Positions 18,111 through 27,631 are shown, counted from the first letter of the stretch. The stretch is 64,000 bases of DNA from an uncultured Eubacteriales bacterium (GCA_900317855.1 ONIG01000002.1:62001-126000); one strand, 5' to 3'. Numbers and translations are program-made. The notes: generated from the sequence alone by a model not told the origin.

Positions 18111-18139
18111 AAAAAGCTCCCCCGCCGGGGGAGCTTTTT
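18111..18139. terminator. Intrinsic terminator downstream of rqcH
   Basis: Perfect 13-base arms AAAAAGCTCCCCC and GGGGGAGCTTTTT around a three-base loop. Symmetrical, so it can act on both strands; it follows the rqcH stop on the minus strand by 7 bases. Confidence 0.88.
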
Positions 18140-18145
18140 GCTGCC

Positions 18146-19906
18146 TTATCGCGCGCGCAGGCGCTCCACGAGCGCCTCGTCACTCTCGGCCATGCAGGTC
18201 TGATAGTCCGTGTAGAGCACCATGCCCGGCAGCGCGCCGGACGGCTTGCGCACAAAGCGCGCCATGGTGTAATCCACCGGCGTCTTTCCGCCGCCGCGAG
18301 CCTGCGAATAGTACACGGCAAGGCTCGCCGCCTCGGCGATCGTCTGATCGTCCGGCGTTGTGTCGTGCGCGCGGATGATGACGTGCGAGCCGTGCACCTT
18401 CTGCACATGCAGCCAGAGGTCCGTGCGGCGGGCGGTGCGGTGCGTCAGCTCGTCGTTTTGCGTGTTGGAGCGGCCGACCAGGATCTCATACCCGGTGCTC
18501 GAGACAAAGGAGAGCGGCGCGCGCTGCGCCGTTTTTTCCTTTTTGGCATTGCGCGGCTGGCGCAGATACCCGGTCGCACGCAGCTCGGCGCGGATGTCAG
18601 CGAGGTCGCGCTCGCTCTCGGCGCGCGCAAGCTCATCGAGCACGCTGTTGAGGTAGTCGAGGTTCCGGCTCGCCTCCGCGATCAGGCCGGTCAGGTGCTG
18701 CTCGGCCGTCTTGGCCTTGCGGTAGGCCTTATAGAGCGCGGCGGCGTTCTCCTGTGGAGTCTTGCGCGGGTCAAGCTCGATCGTCACCTCCGGGCAGCCC
18801 TCAGCATAGTAGTCCTGCACCGTTACGGCGCGGTCGCCCTTCCGGATGCGGTAGAGATTGGCCTTGATGAGGTCGGCCTTCTGCCGCAGGGCCTCGCGGT
18901 CGGCGCAGCGCAGCAGGTCAGACTGCTGGATGGCCAGCTTCTTGGCCGTGCGGTCGCGCAGGGTGCGCACCTGATGCGTCAGCTCCTGCGAGCGGCGGCG
19001 CATGGCCTCCGCCTTGTCGCGGCGGAGATAGAACTCATCCAGCAGCTCGGAAAACGAGCCGCAACCGCGGCTTTCCAGCGCGCCCTGATACTGCAGGATC
19101 GACACGGCGGAAAAGTCCTTCGGCCGGTCGCCATCGAGCAGCATGGTGGGCGCAAGGTTGTTCGTCTCGACCGAGAACACGAGCGCGTCCAGCTCGTGCT
19201 CCAGGCGTGCACGCTGCGCATCGTCCAGCCGCTCCAGCCGGGGGCTGGCATCGCCGAGCGCACGGAAGCACACCTCCCGGCACAGCAGGGGCGACACGCC
19301 GGAAAACAGGCCCAGCAGCCACTTATCGAGCGTCGCCGCCGTAACCGGTCCGGAGAGCAGCTGCGTGCGCTGCTCCGGCGTCGTGTCGAACAGGACCGGC
19401 TTGTCCTGCCGCAGCGGCAGTCGGTAGAACAGGCCCGGCTGCACCTGGCGCGTCTCGCTCATGGAGGAATCCACGCGGCGCATGCAGTCGATAATATGCC
19501 CGTCGGCGCTGACGAGAATGACGTTCGACTGGCGGCCGAGCATCTCGACTATGAGCCGCTTTTTGACCGGCGTGCCGAGTTCATCGCGCCCGTCAAGGTC
19601 GAGCACGAGCATGCGCTCGAAGTCCGGCTGAGCAATGCCCGTGATGCGCGCACCGACGAGGTGCTTGCGCAGGAGCATGCAGAACATCGGCGGTTCGGCC
19701 GGATTTTCAAAAGTGCCGGCCGTGAAATGCACCCGCGCGCTGCCCACGCCCCCGTGCACGAGCAGCTTTGCGTTGCCGCTCTGCGTGCGCACGGACAGCA
19801 GCAGCAGGTCGCGCTCCGGCTGCTGCACCTTGTCGATGCGCGCGCCGGTCAGGCTCTGCGTCAGCTCCTGCGTCAGGCCGTGCAGAAAAACTGCGTCCAT
19901 TGGCAT
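18146..19906 (-). CDS. rqcH: Ribosome-associated quality control protein RqcH (NFACT family)
   Basis: A 586-residue NFACT protein. It binds stalled 50S subunits with peptidyl-tRNA and recruits Ala-tRNA to add C-terminal alanine tails. The NFACT-N domain begins DAVFLHGLTQELTQSL and includes GARIDKVQQPERDLLLL. A central helical/coiled-coil part covers about residues 280-440. The C-terminal NFACT-R domain shows YEILVGRSNTQNDELTHRTA and DLWLHVQKVHGSHVIIR. Older annotations call it fibronectin-binding protein. ATG 19906 has GGAGGTG eight bases upstream; ATG 19900 is the next alternative. It follows mrnC directly. Confidence 0.95.
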   Translation of the reverse strand: MPMDAVFLHGLTQELTQSLTGARIDKVQQPERDLLLLSVRTQSGNAKLLVHGGVGSARVHFTAGTFENPAEPPMFCMLLRKHLVGARITGIAQPDFERMLVLDLDGRDELGTPVKKRLIVEMLGRQSNVILVSADGHIIDCMRRVDSSMSETRQVQPGLFYRLPLRQDKPVLFDTTPEQRTQLLSGPVTAATLDKWLLGLFSGVSPLLCREVCFRALGDASPRLERLDDAQRARLEHELDALVFSVETNNLAPTMLLDGDRPKDFSAVSILQYQGALESRGCGSFSELLDEFYLRRDKAEAMRRRSQELTHQVRTLRDRTAKKLAIQQSDLLRCADREALRQKADLIKANLYRIRKGDRAVTVQDYYAEGCPEVTIELDPRKTPQENAAALYKAYRKAKTAEQHLTGLIAEASRNLDYLNSVLDELARAESERDLADIRAELRATGYLRQPRNAKKEKTAQRAPLSFVSSTGYEILVGRSNTQNDELTHRTARRTDLWLHVQKVHGSHVIIRAHDTTPDDQTIAEAASLAVYYSQARGGGKTPVDYTMARFVRKPSGALPGMVLYTDYQTCMAESDEALVERLRAR

Positions 19907-19907
19907 G

Positions 19908-20375
19908 TTACAGCACCTCCGTGATCTTGCTGAAGAGCTCGCGCAGCCGCTGCGTGCGGCCGAGCAGATACAGCCAGCCAAAGAGCGTCTCAAGCCCTGT
20001 GGCGGCGTGATACTGCGCGGTGTCCGCATGCTGCGGCACCGAGTTCACCTTCGCATTGCGGCCGCGCTTATAGACCGCGCGCTCCTCGTCCGTGAGCGCG
20101 GGCTGAATGGCCTCCGCCGCGCGCGCCTGCGCGGGCGCGTTGACGCGGCGCACCGTCTCGCGATGCAGGTCGGTCGCGGCCGTGAGCCCGGCGGCGCACA
20201 GGGCCGTGCGCATCATGAGCTCGTACACCCCGTCGCCGATATGCGCGAGGGCGAGCGTGCTGTAGGCGCCGACCTGCGCCGGCGTCATTTCCGGGGCAAA
20301 GTCCGGCCCATCCGGAAAGGCAATCGTGCCGACGGGGCGGCGCTCCGGCCGCCCCGTGTGAAGATCATGATTCAT
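19908..20375 (-). CDS. mrnC: Mini-ribonuclease III
   Basis: A 155-residue RNase III catalytic domain without a double-stranded-RNA-binding domain, the Mini-III architecture that matures 23S rRNA ends in Firmicutes. The active-site helix reads LALAHIGDGVYELMMR, and the later helix carries KRGRNAKVNSVPQHAD and the GLETLFGWLYLLGR segment. Start ATG 20375 overlaps the end of ftsK by 11 bases, and rqcH begins right after its stop, so ftsK, mrnC and rqcH are probably one operon. Confidence 0.93.
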   Translation of the reverse strand: MNHDLHTGRPERRPVGTIAFPDGPDFAPEMTPAQVGAYSTLALAHIGDGVYELMMRTALCAAGLTAATDLHRETVRRVNAPAQARAAEAIQPALTDEERAVYKRGRNAKVNSVPQHADTAQYHAATGLETLFGWLYLLGRTQRLRELFSKITEVL

Positions 20376-22962
20376 CGTCTTCTGGTTCCTCTTCGTTCAC
20401 GTCTGCAAAGTCTGTCTGCGCCTGCAGCACCTCGCTCGGCGCGGTGCCCTGCACATACTGCATCTCCTGCCACTGCTGCTTCGTGATGAGGATCTTACGC
20501 GGCTTCGAGCCCTCGAACGGACCGACGATGCCCATCTCCTCCATCTGATCGACCATGCGCGCGGCGCGCGAATAGCCGAGCTTCAGACGGCGCTGCAGCA
20601 TGGACACCGACGCCTGCTTCGTCTCGAGAATGACGTCTACGGCCTGCGGCAGCAGCTCGTCATAGTCGCTCTTGGCAGGCTTGTCCGCCTCGGGCGCGGG
20701 GCCGGACTTCTTGTCGGCTTCGGCGGCGGATTTCTCGATCTGGGCGATGATGTCGTCGCTGTACTGCGCCTCGGAGTTCTGCTTGATAAAGCGCACGACC
20801 TCCTCGCGCTCCTCGTCCGACACGTACGAGCCCTGCACGCGCAGGGGCTTGCCGGTGCCGATGGGCGCATAGAGCATATCGCCCATACCGATGAGCTTTT
20901 CCGCGCCGGAGGTGTCGAGGATAATGCGGCTTTCCAGCGAGGACGAGACCGCGAAGGCGATACGGCTCGGGATGTTCGCCTTCATGAGGCCGGTGATGAC
21001 GTCCGCGGACGGACGCTGCGTCGCGATGATGAGGTGCATGCCCGCGGCGCGGCCCATCTGCGCCACGCGGCAGATGCTCTCCTCCACCTCTTTGGCGGCG
21101 CAGAGCATGAGGTCGGCCAGCTCGTCGATGACGATGACGACCTGCGGCAGGGTCTGACCGTCAGGCTCGTTTTTCTGCAGGGCGTTGTAGCTGGCGAGGT
21201 CGCGCACCTGCGCCTCGGAGAAGAGGCGGTAGCGCTTGAGCATCTCCACGACCGCCCACTGCAGCGCACCGGCGGCCTTCTTCGGGTCGGTCACGACGGG
21301 GATGAACAGGTGCGGAATGCCGTTATAGATGCCAAGCTCGACCATTTTCGGGTCGATCATGATCAGGCGCACCTCATCCGGCGTCGCCTTGTAGAGCAGG
21401 CTCAGGATGAGCGAGTTCATGCACACGGACTTGCCGGAACCGGTCGTGCCGGCGATGAGCATATGCGGCAGCTTGGCGATGTTGCCGATGATGCAGTTGC
21501 CGCCGATGTCCTTGCCGACGGCAAACGAGAGCTTGGACTTGGCATTGCGGAATGCGGGCGAGTCGATAATATCGCGCAGGCACACGGCGCTGACGATCTT
21601 GTTCGGCACCTCGATGCCGACGGTGGAGATTTTGTCCGGGATCGGCGCGATGCGCACGTTTTCCACGCCGAGCGCGAGCGCAAGGTCACCGGAAAGGTTC
21701 GTGATCTTGTTGAGCTTCACGCCCGCCTCGAGCTCGAGGTCGTAGCGCGTGACCGTAGGACCGCGCGTCACGTCGCGGATGGTAGCATTGACGCCGAAGC
21801 TGCTCAGGGCGGTGTTGAGCCGGTCGCGGTTGAAGCGGATCTCCTCCGTCGCGTCCGTCTGGTCCTTCTTCCCGGCACGCAGGAACGACACCGGCGGGAG
21901 CTGATAGGCCGAGTGGTCGGCATTCTCGCTCTCGATGGCGGAGGTGATGGCGGCCGTCTCCGCCGCGACGGCGGCGCTGGCTGCCTTTTTGGATGGCTTC
22001 GGCGGGTCCTGAATCTCCTGCGTGGCCGGCACGGTGACGCCGCAGATATCGGCCGCCTCCTCCACAGACAGTGGCTGGACGTTCTGCGTGGCCTCGGCCG
22101 GCGCGGCCTTTTTCGCGCCGCGGGCTGGCTTTTTCACCGGAATGGGGTCGATCAGATCGTCGTCCGGCTCCGCTTTTGTTTCATCGAACGGAATATCAAT
22201 GCGTTTTTTCTTCTCAGGCGGCTTGTCCGGCGCGGTGCGGCGCGGACTGCGCTGCGGATCAGGCAGCGGCTGCGGGACCGGTTCGTCCTCGTCATCATCC
22301 AAAAGCGGCACATCCTCGTCCGGGATGTACTGTGCCTCGCGCCGTGCGCGCGACCATGCTGCGATCTTGCCGACCGACAGGTCCATGCTGCCCAGCACAC
22401 AGAGCACGAACGCGGCCATCGTCAGCGGCAGCGCCGCATACACGCTGATGCCGGCCTTGAGCAGATAGCCCACGCCGCCGGAGATCACGCCGCCGGACGT
22501 GAGCGCTTTTCCGCCGTCATAGAGCTGGCCGACGATCGCACCGAACGTCTGCGCAGTGAACGCCACGCGGCAGACCATCAGGTGCACGATCGTGCCGAAC
22601 AGCGGCGCGATCAGCAGCGCCGCCGTCACCCGCAGGCCAAAGTGCTCGCGCGGATTGCGCACAAAGATCCACGCCAGCAGCAGCATCGCAAACGGAAACG
22701 CCCAAAAGCCCCAGCCCATGATGCCGCACAAAAAACCCGCAAAGCCGTCGATGATGACGCCCTCGGCATGAAACAGGCCCAGAAATGCCAGCAGCGACAA
22801 AATGATGCACACAAGCGCATATGGCCACGTCGGTGCCGTCGGCGCAGGTGCCGGAGCCGCCTTGGCAGCCGGCTGCTTTTTCGGCGCGGAGGCCGGCTTT
22901 TTTGCTGCCGGAGCGGATTTTTTCGCCGTACCGGTTTTCTTTTTGGATGATGAAGTTGCCAT
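20365..22962 (-). CDS. ftsK: DNA translocase FtsK/SpoIIIE
   Basis: An 865-residue septal DNA pump. The N-terminus is a Lys/Ala/Pro-rich cytoplasmic tail, followed by about four membrane helices (residues 50-190) and an acidic Pro-rich linker. The motor (about 370-780) has Walker A AGTTGSGKS near residue 505, Walker B VVIVIDELADLM, and IATQRPSADVITG. The C-terminal winged-helix gamma domain is VSMLQRRLKLGYSRAARMVDQM. ATG 22962 has GAGAGGAC upstream. It lies 14 bases after uppP. In a spore-former it would be SpoIIIE, otherwise FtsK; the sequence alone cannot decide. Confidence 0.95.
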   Translation of the reverse strand: MATSSSKKKTGTAKKSAPAAKKPASAPKKQPAAKAAPAPAPTAPTWPYALVCIILSLLAFLGLFHAEGVIIDGFAGFLCGIMGWGFWAFPFAMLLLAWIFVRNPREHFGLRVTAALLIAPLFGTIVHLMVCRVAFTAQTFGAIVGQLYDGGKALTSGGVISGGVGYLLKAGISVYAALPLTMAAFVLCVLGSMDLSVGKIAAWSRARREAQYIPDEDVPLLDDDEDEPVPQPLPDPQRSPRRTAPDKPPEKKKRIDIPFDETKAEPDDDLIDPIPVKKPARGAKKAAPAEATQNVQPLSVEEAADICGVTVPATQEIQDPPKPSKKAASAAVAAETAAITSAIESENADHSAYQLPPVSFLRAGKKDQTDATEEIRFNRDRLNTALSSFGVNATIRDVTRGPTVTRYDLELEAGVKLNKITNLSGDLALALGVENVRIAPIPDKISTVGIEVPNKIVSAVCLRDIIDSPAFRNAKSKLSFAVGKDIGGNCIIGNIAKLPHMLIAGTTGSGKSVCMNSLILSLLYKATPDEVRLIMIDPKMVELGIYNGIPHLFIPVVTDPKKAAGALQWAVVEMLKRYRLFSEAQVRDLASYNALQKNEPDGQTLPQVVIVIDELADLMLCAAKEVEESICRVAQMGRAAGMHLIIATQRPSADVITGLMKANIPSRIAFAVSSSLESRIILDTSGAEKLIGMGDMLYAPIGTGKPLRVQGSYVSDEEREEVVRFIKQNSEAQYSDDIIAQIEKSAAEADKKSGPAPEADKPAKSDYDELLPQAVDVILETKQASVSMLQRRLKLGYSRAARMVDQMEEMGIVGPFEGSKPRKILITKQQWQEMQYVQGTAPSEVLQAQTDFADVNEEEPEDDES

Positions 22963-22976
22963 TATATAACGTCCTC

Positions 22977-23813
22977 TCAGAAAATCAGAGACAGAATCAT
23001 CGTCAGTGCGCCCGCGCCCCAGCAATAGTAGGAAAACGCGCCGAAGCGCCCCTTCGACGTCAGGCGCTTGACGAGGCCAATGGCCGCAACGCCCGAAACC
23101 ATCGCCACGAACATGCCGATCAGGTACGCCGGCAGGAGCGATACGTCAATGCCCGTCTTGGCCGCTTTGGCCAGCGACAGAATGTTCGCGCCCAGCACCG
23201 CGGGCAGCGACATCAGAAACGAGAAGCGCACCGCAAAGCTGCGGTCCAGTCCCGTGGCCATGCCGGCTGCGATCGTGGTGCCCGACCGGGACAGGCCCGG
23301 GATCGTCGCCACGGCCTGGCACACGCCGATGATGAGCGCGTCGCGCACGCGCATGTTTTTCTCCGTGCGCGTGCCCTTGGGCATTTTATCGGCCACGAAC
23401 AGCAGAAAACCCGTAAGGATGAGCATGAGGCCGATGAAGAAGGTGTGGTAGTAGAGCTGCTCGACCTGATCGTTGATTGGCAGGACCAGAAACAGCGGCA
23501 GCGTCGCCAGAATGATCATGAGCACCAGGCGCGCGGCGGGAAGCTGCTGCTGTCGCTGCTCAGCCGGCAGACGCGTGTTGCGGAAAAACGCGAATGTCTC
23601 GCGCACCATGGCCACGATGTCCCGCCAGTAGACGATGCAGATGGAAATGAGCGTGCCCAGATGCAGCAGAACATCGAAAAACAGATGGCCGTTTTCCGTC
23701 GTCGACATGTGAAACAGGTTTTGCAGGATGGACAGATGGCCGGAACTGGAGATCGGCAGAAACTCTGCGATGCCCTGCACCAGACCGAGTAGGATCGCAT
23801 TCCAGATGCTCAC
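22977..23813 (-). CDS. uppP: Undecaprenyl-diphosphate phosphatase
   Basis: A 278-residue BacA/UppP membrane phosphatase that regenerates undecaprenyl phosphate for peptidoglycan and for surface polysaccharides such as that made by the operon at the left of this window. The two signature motifs are present: GLVQGIAEFLPISSSGHL near the N-terminus and TIPGLSRSGTTIAAGM in the middle; about eight hydrophobic helices. The start is GTG 23813, placed by GGAGGAACATCC just upstream. Loss of UppP sensitises bacteria to bacitracin, which is family knowledge. Confidence 0.95.
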   Translation of the reverse strand: MSIWNAILLGLVQGIAEFLPISSSGHLSILQNLFHMSTTENGHLFFDVLLHLGTLISICIVYWRDIVAMVRETFAFFRNTRLPAEQRQQQLPAARLVLMIILATLPLFLVLPINDQVEQLYYHTFFIGLMLILTGFLLFVADKMPKGTRTEKNMRVRDALIIGVCQAVATIPGLSRSGTTIAAGMATGLDRSFAVRFSFLMSLPAVLGANILSLAKAAKTGIDVSLLPAYLIGMFVAMVSGVAAIGLVKRLTSKGRFGAFSYYCWGAGALTMILSLIF

Positions 23814-23848
23814 GGATGTTCCTCCCAATGTGCAGATATGAGCGTTTG

Positions 23849-23877
23849 ATTATAACACAACTTCTTGCTCACCACAA
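23849..23877 (-). promoter_or_regulatory. Promoter of uppP-ftsK-mrnC-rqcH
   Basis: Minus strand TTGTGG (23877-23872), 17-base spacer, TATAAT (23854-23849), 36 bases upstream of the uppP start. Confidence 0.65.
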
Positions 23878-23880
23878 GGG

Positions 23881-23899
23881 AAAACGGGCACAGCGCCCG
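23881..23899 (-). terminator. Short terminator after the M18 aminopeptidase gene
   Basis: Minus strand stem CGGGC / GCCCG followed by TTTTCCC. The stem is only five to six pairs, so efficiency is uncertain; its place directly after the aminopeptidase stop supports it. Confidence 0.5.
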
Positions 23900-23919
23900 C
23901 TCTCCCCCGTCCGATTCGA

Positions 23920-25329
23920 TTATGCCTGCGTGTCGCAGTAGGCCGCCAGCACGCCGCGGTAGGTCATCCAGCAGTCGAACTTTGCCACGAGCTCGAACGG
24001 CGAATGCATGCTCAGCACCGGCACACCGGCGTCAATGGTGTCGATGTTGCGGTCGGCCATGAACTTGGCGATCGTGCCGCCGCCGCCCTGATCGACCTTG
24101 CCCATCTCGGACAGCTGCCAGACGACGCCGTTGTCGGCAAACAGGCGGCGCAGATAGGCCACGAGCTCGGCCGAGGCGTCGCTCGTGCCGGACTTGCCGC
24201 GCGCGCCCGTGAACTTGCAGATGCCCATGCCGTAGTTGAGCTTGGCCTCCGTGCGCTTGGCGCTCACCTCGGGGAAGCTGGGATCAAAGGCCGCGCAGAC
24301 GTCCGCCGAGAGGCAAAAGCTCTTGGCAAAGCAGTGGCGCAGCGCGACGTCCTGCTGCTCGCAGAGGTCGGCCATGAAGGCCTCAAACGCCTGCGACTGC
24401 ATGCCGGACACGCCGTCGGAACCAATCTCTTCTTTATCGGCGAGGATGCACACGGCCGTGCGCTCCGGCGCGCCGTCAAGGTCGAGGATGGCGCGCAGCT
24501 CGGCGTAGGCGCACACGCGGTCATCCTGACCGTAGGCGCCGATCATGCTGCGGTCAAAGCCGATGTCGCGCGCCGGGAACGCCGGCACGGCGGCCAGCTC
24601 CGCCGACAGGAAGTCCTCTTCCGTGATGCCGTATTCATCATAGAGCAGGGACAGCACGGCGAGCTTCACACGGTCGCGCCCCTCTCCGGCATACGGCATG
24701 CTGCCGATGACGATGTTGAGCGCCTCGCCTGTAATGCCCTCTTCCATGGTCTTGCGCATCTGATCCTTGCCGAGGTGCGGCAGCAGATCGGTGATGACAA
24801 ACTGCGGCTCATCCGGCTCGCGGCCGATGGCGATATCGACCGTACTGCCGTCCTTGAGCGCGACGGTGCCGTGCAGCTCCAGCGGGATCGTGACCCACTG
24901 GTACTTCTTGATGCCGCCGTAATAGTGCGTCTTGAAATACGCCAGCTCCGAATCCTCATACATCGGCGTCTGCTTGAGATCGAGGCGCGGCGAGTCGATG
25001 TGCGCGCCCGCGATCACGCAGCCGTGGTCAAGCGGCTGCTGACCGAGCACGGCCAGCATGAGCGCCTTGCCGCGGTTGTTGACATACACCTTCGAGCCCG
25101 GCTGCAGCTCCATACCGAACGTATACGGCACGAAGCCCGCTTCCTCCGCCATGCGGATTGCTTCCTTAACGGCCTCGCGCTCGGTGCGCGCGGCGTCGAG
25201 AAAGCGCTTATATCCCTCAGCGTAGGCAAAGATCTCCCCGGTCTGCTCGGCGTCGATCTGATCATAGCCGTTTTTCGGCTGATAAAACAGCTTTTCCTTC
25301 CACTGCTTGAGTTCCTTATCTTCGCTCAT
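23920..25329 (-). CDS. M18 family aminopeptidase
   Basis: A 469-residue cytoplasmic zinc aminopeptidase of the ApeA/ApeB/yeast Ape1 type, which trims N-terminal acidic or neutral residues from peptides. Metal-site elements are visible: AGAHIDSPRLDLKQ (His and Asp), ILADKEEIGSDG (catalytic Glu pair), DASFP-type Asp region near DPSFPEVSAK, and the C-terminal VPVLSMHSPFELV (His). ATG 25329 overlaps the preceding gene's stop (ATGA) and has ACAGGAGGTGCTCTC upstream. The open frame extends much further 5' only inside the neighbouring gene. Third gene of a prfA operon. Confidence 0.92.
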   Translation of the reverse strand: MSEDKELKQWKEKLFYQPKNGYDQIDAEQTGEIFAYAEGYKRFLDAARTEREAVKEAIRMAEEAGFVPYTFGMELQPGSKVYVNNRGKALMLAVLGQQPLDHGCVIAGAHIDSPRLDLKQTPMYEDSELAYFKTHYYGGIKKYQWVTIPLELHGTVALKDGSTVDIAIGREPDEPQFVITDLLPHLGKDQMRKTMEEGITGEALNIVIGSMPYAGEGRDRVKLAVLSLLYDEYGITEEDFLSAELAAVPAFPARDIGFDRSMIGAYGQDDRVCAYAELRAILDLDGAPERTAVCILADKEEIGSDGVSGMQSQAFEAFMADLCEQQDVALRHCFAKSFCLSADVCAAFDPSFPEVSAKRTEAKLNYGMGICKFTGARGKSGTSDASAELVAYLRRLFADNGVVWQLSEMGKVDQGGGGTIAKFMADRNIDTIDAGVPVLSMHSPFELVAKFDCWMTYRGVLAAYCDTQA

Positions 25330-26528
25330 GAGAGCACCTCCTGTATCAGTTGATGGCAGCGGCGCTGAAAATCGGCGAGCGTGCCGCCGTTCTCCAGCAC
25401 GTAGCTGCAATGTTTGGCAAACCATTCGTTGGGCTTCTGCGCGTCGATGCGCGCCTCGGCATAGGCGCGTGTCACGCCCTCGCGCGCGATGAGCCGCTCG
25501 ATGCGCACCTCGCGCGGCGCCGTCACGCCGAGGGTAACGGTGCACAGCTCCGCCAGCCCGCTCTCGATGAGCGCGATGGCATCGATCGCCGCGGCCGTGC
25601 CGCCCTGACGCGCCCACGCGCGCAGACGAGCGCGCACCTCGGCGCGGACATACCGGTGCGTGATGGCGTTGAGATCGTCGAGCGCCGCCGCGTCCGCGAA
25701 CACGACCGCGCCGAGTTTTTTGCGCTGCAGCACCCCATTTTCTATTGTACCCGGAAAACGGGCATTGATCTCCGCGAGCATAGCGGTATTGGACGCCAGC
25801 AGCTCATGATACACCGCGTCGCAGTCGATGACGAGCGCGCCCTGACGCTCGAGCTCCATGAGCGCGGTCGTTTTGCCGCAGCCGGTGCCGCCCGTAATGC
25901 CGACGATGTGCATTTTCTGCACAAGCGCGTCCCACACAGCGTCGTCCGGCACGACGGCAGAGCGCAGGATGCGGTACGGCGTGTGCGAGAGGTCGACGAG
26001 CGTGGACTCCCGGCCGATGCCGCAGGGGCCGCCGTCGATGACGGCCGCGATCTGCCCGTCGAAATACGCGAGCACGTCGTCCGCCGTTTTCGGGCTCGGC
26101 GCGCCGGAGGGATTGGCGGATGGCGCAGCCAGCGGCAGCTGCGCGGCCTCGATGAGCGCCAACGTGGCCGGGTGATCCGGGCAGCGCAGACCGACGGTCT
26201 CCCCGCCCGCGCGCACGATCTCGGGCACGCAGTCCTGCGCCCGCAGCACGATCGTGAGCGGCCCGGGCCAGAAGGCCTCGGCCAGTGTGTACGCCGCCGG
26301 CGGCACATCAATGCAGTAGCGCGCCATGGCAGACGCATCGTGCACCATCAACGACAGCGGCTTGACGGCCGGCCGACCCTTGACCTCATAGATCTGCGCG
26401 ACGGCATCTGGGTCCAGCCCGTTGCCGGCAAGACCATAGACCGTCTCCGTCGGGACGGCGACGAGCTGCCCGGCGCAGATGGCATCCGCCGCCTGCGCGA
26501 TCTCGGTTGTGATTCGTTTCGTGTTCAT
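25326..26528 (-). CDS. Fused threonylcarbamoyl-AMP synthase (Sua5/YrdC) and dephospho-CoA kinase (CoaE)
   Basis: A 400-residue two-domain protein in one uninterrupted frame. Residues 1-200 are a YrdC/Sua5 domain (AVPTETVYGLAGNG, KGRPAVKPLSLMV, LPLAAPSANPSGAPSPK, GRESTLVDL), which makes threonylcarbamoyl-AMP for the tRNA t6A modification. Residues 206-400 are a complete CoaE kinase with P-loop GITGGTGCGKTTA and the downstream DAIALIESGL, which phosphorylates dephospho-CoA in the last step of CoA synthesis. An internal Met 206 exists at the domain boundary, but no ribosome-binding sequence precedes it, so a true fusion is favoured. ATG 26528 has GGAGGAAGC upstream and overlaps the prfA stop (ATGA). 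Confidence 0.93.
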   Translation of the reverse strand: MNTKRITTEIAQAADAICAGQLVAVPTETVYGLAGNGLDPDAVAQIYEVKGRPAVKPLSLMVHDASAMARYCIDVPPAAYTLAEAFWPGPLTIVLRAQDCVPEIVRAGGETVGLRCPDHPATLALIEAAQLPLAAPSANPSGAPSPKTADDVLAYFDGQIAAVIDGGPCGIGRESTLVDLSHTPYRILRSAVVPDDAVWDALVQKMHIVGITGGTGCGKTTALMELERQGALVIDCDAVYHELLASNTAMLAEINARFPGTIENGVLQRKKLGAVVFADAAALDDLNAITHRYVRAEVRARLRAWARQGGTAAAIDAIALIESGLAELCTVTLGVTAPREVRIERLIAREGVTRAYAEARIDAQKPNEWFAKHCSYVLENGGTLADFQRRCHQLIQEVLS

Positions 26529-27592
26529 GCTTCCTCCACGGATGCGCGCAGCTTTTCGGCCTGATCGGCCAGCGTGAGCGCATCGATGATCTCATCCAGA
26601 TCACCGTCGAGCACCTGATCGAGCTTATAGAGCGTCAGCCCGATGCGGTGATCTGTCACCCGCCCCTGCGGGAAGTTGTAGGTGCGGATGCGTTCGTTGC
26701 GCATGCCGGTGCCGACCTGACTGCGCCGCTCGGCCGAGCGTGCGGCGTTTTGCCGGGCGCTTTCCGCGGCATACAGGCGCGAGGCCAGGATCTTCATCGC
26801 GCGATCCTTGTTTTTATACTGGCTGCGCTCATCCTGGCACTCGACGACCGTACCGGTCGGCAGGTGCGTGATGCGGATGGCGCTCTCGGTCTTGTTGACA
26901 TGCTGGCCGCCGGCGCCGGAGCTGCGGTAGGTGTCGATCTGCAAATCCTTCTGGTCGATATGCACCTCCACGGCGTCCATCTCCGGCAGCACAGCCACGG
27001 TGGCGGTGCTGGTGTGAATGCGGCCGCCGGTCTCCGTCTCCGGCACGCGCTGGACGCGGTGCACCCCGCTTTCAAACTTCAGGCGGGAGTAGGCCCCCTG
27101 CCCGCTGATGAGCAGGCTCGCCTCACGCACGCCGCCAAGCTCCGTCTCGTTGAGGTTCGCGATCTCGGTCTTCCACCCGTGCGCATCGGCGTACATGTTG
27201 TACATCCGATAAAGCGTATGCGCAAAGAGCGCCGATTCTTCTCCGCCGACGCCGGTGCGGATCTCCAGAATGACGTTGCGGTCATCGTTCGGGTCGCGCG
27301 GCAGCAGCAGGACACGCAGCTGCTGCTCGAGCTCCGCGCAGCGGGCCCTGCCCTGCTCAATCTCCTCGTGCGCGATCTCGTGCAGCTCGGGGTCGCCCAG
27401 CAGCGCCTCCGCCTGTGCGATCTGCGCCTGACAGGCGGTATAGGCCCGGTAGGCCTCCACAACCGGCTGCAGCTCGCGCTGCTCACGGCAGAGCTTTGTG
27501 AATACCGCAGGGTCGGAATAGTACGCGGAGTCGGCCAGCTTGCTCTCAAGCTCGGCATACCGGTTTTCAATTTGTCGCAGCTTTTCGAGCAC
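26525..27592 (-). CDS. prfA: Peptide chain release factor 1
   Basis: A 355-residue class I release factor that reads UAA and UAG and triggers peptide release. Visible are the N-terminal helical domain, LEIRTGVGGEESALFA, the GGQ catalytic loop SSGAGGQHVNKTESAIRITH, and RNERIRTYNFPQGRVTDHR near the C-terminus. The start is GTG 27592, fixed by GGGAGGCGGCGCT just before it; the in-frame codon at 27625 has no ribosome site. First gene of an operon with the Sua5-CoaE fusion and the M18 peptidase. prmC, often next to prfA, is not present here. Confidence 0.95.
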   Translation of the reverse strand: MLEKLRQIENRYAELESKLADSAYYSDPAVFTKLCREQRELQPVVEAYRAYTACQAQIAQAEALLGDPELHEIAHEEIEQGRARCAELEQQLRVLLLPRDPNDDRNVILEIRTGVGGEESALFAHTLYRMYNMYADAHGWKTEIANLNETELGGVREASLLISGQGAYSRLKFESGVHRVQRVPETETGGRIHTSTATVAVLPEMDAVEVHIDQKDLQIDTYRSSGAGGQHVNKTESAIRITHLPTGTVVECQDERSQYKNKDRAMKILASRLYAAESARQNAARSAERRSQVGTGMRNERIRTYNFPQGRVTDHRIGLTLYKLDQVLDGDLDEIIDALTLADQAEKLRASVEEA

Positions 27593-27631
27593 AGCGCCGC
27601 CTCCCTTGTTGCGATATTCGCTCAATGTATC

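Noticed and set aside
17903..19924. Long plus-strand frame over rqcH
   Set aside because: Antisense shadow of a well-conserved gene with clear NFACT motifs.
21034..22950. Long plus-strand frame over ftsK
   Set aside because: Antisense shadow; the minus strand has the Walker motifs and the gamma domain.
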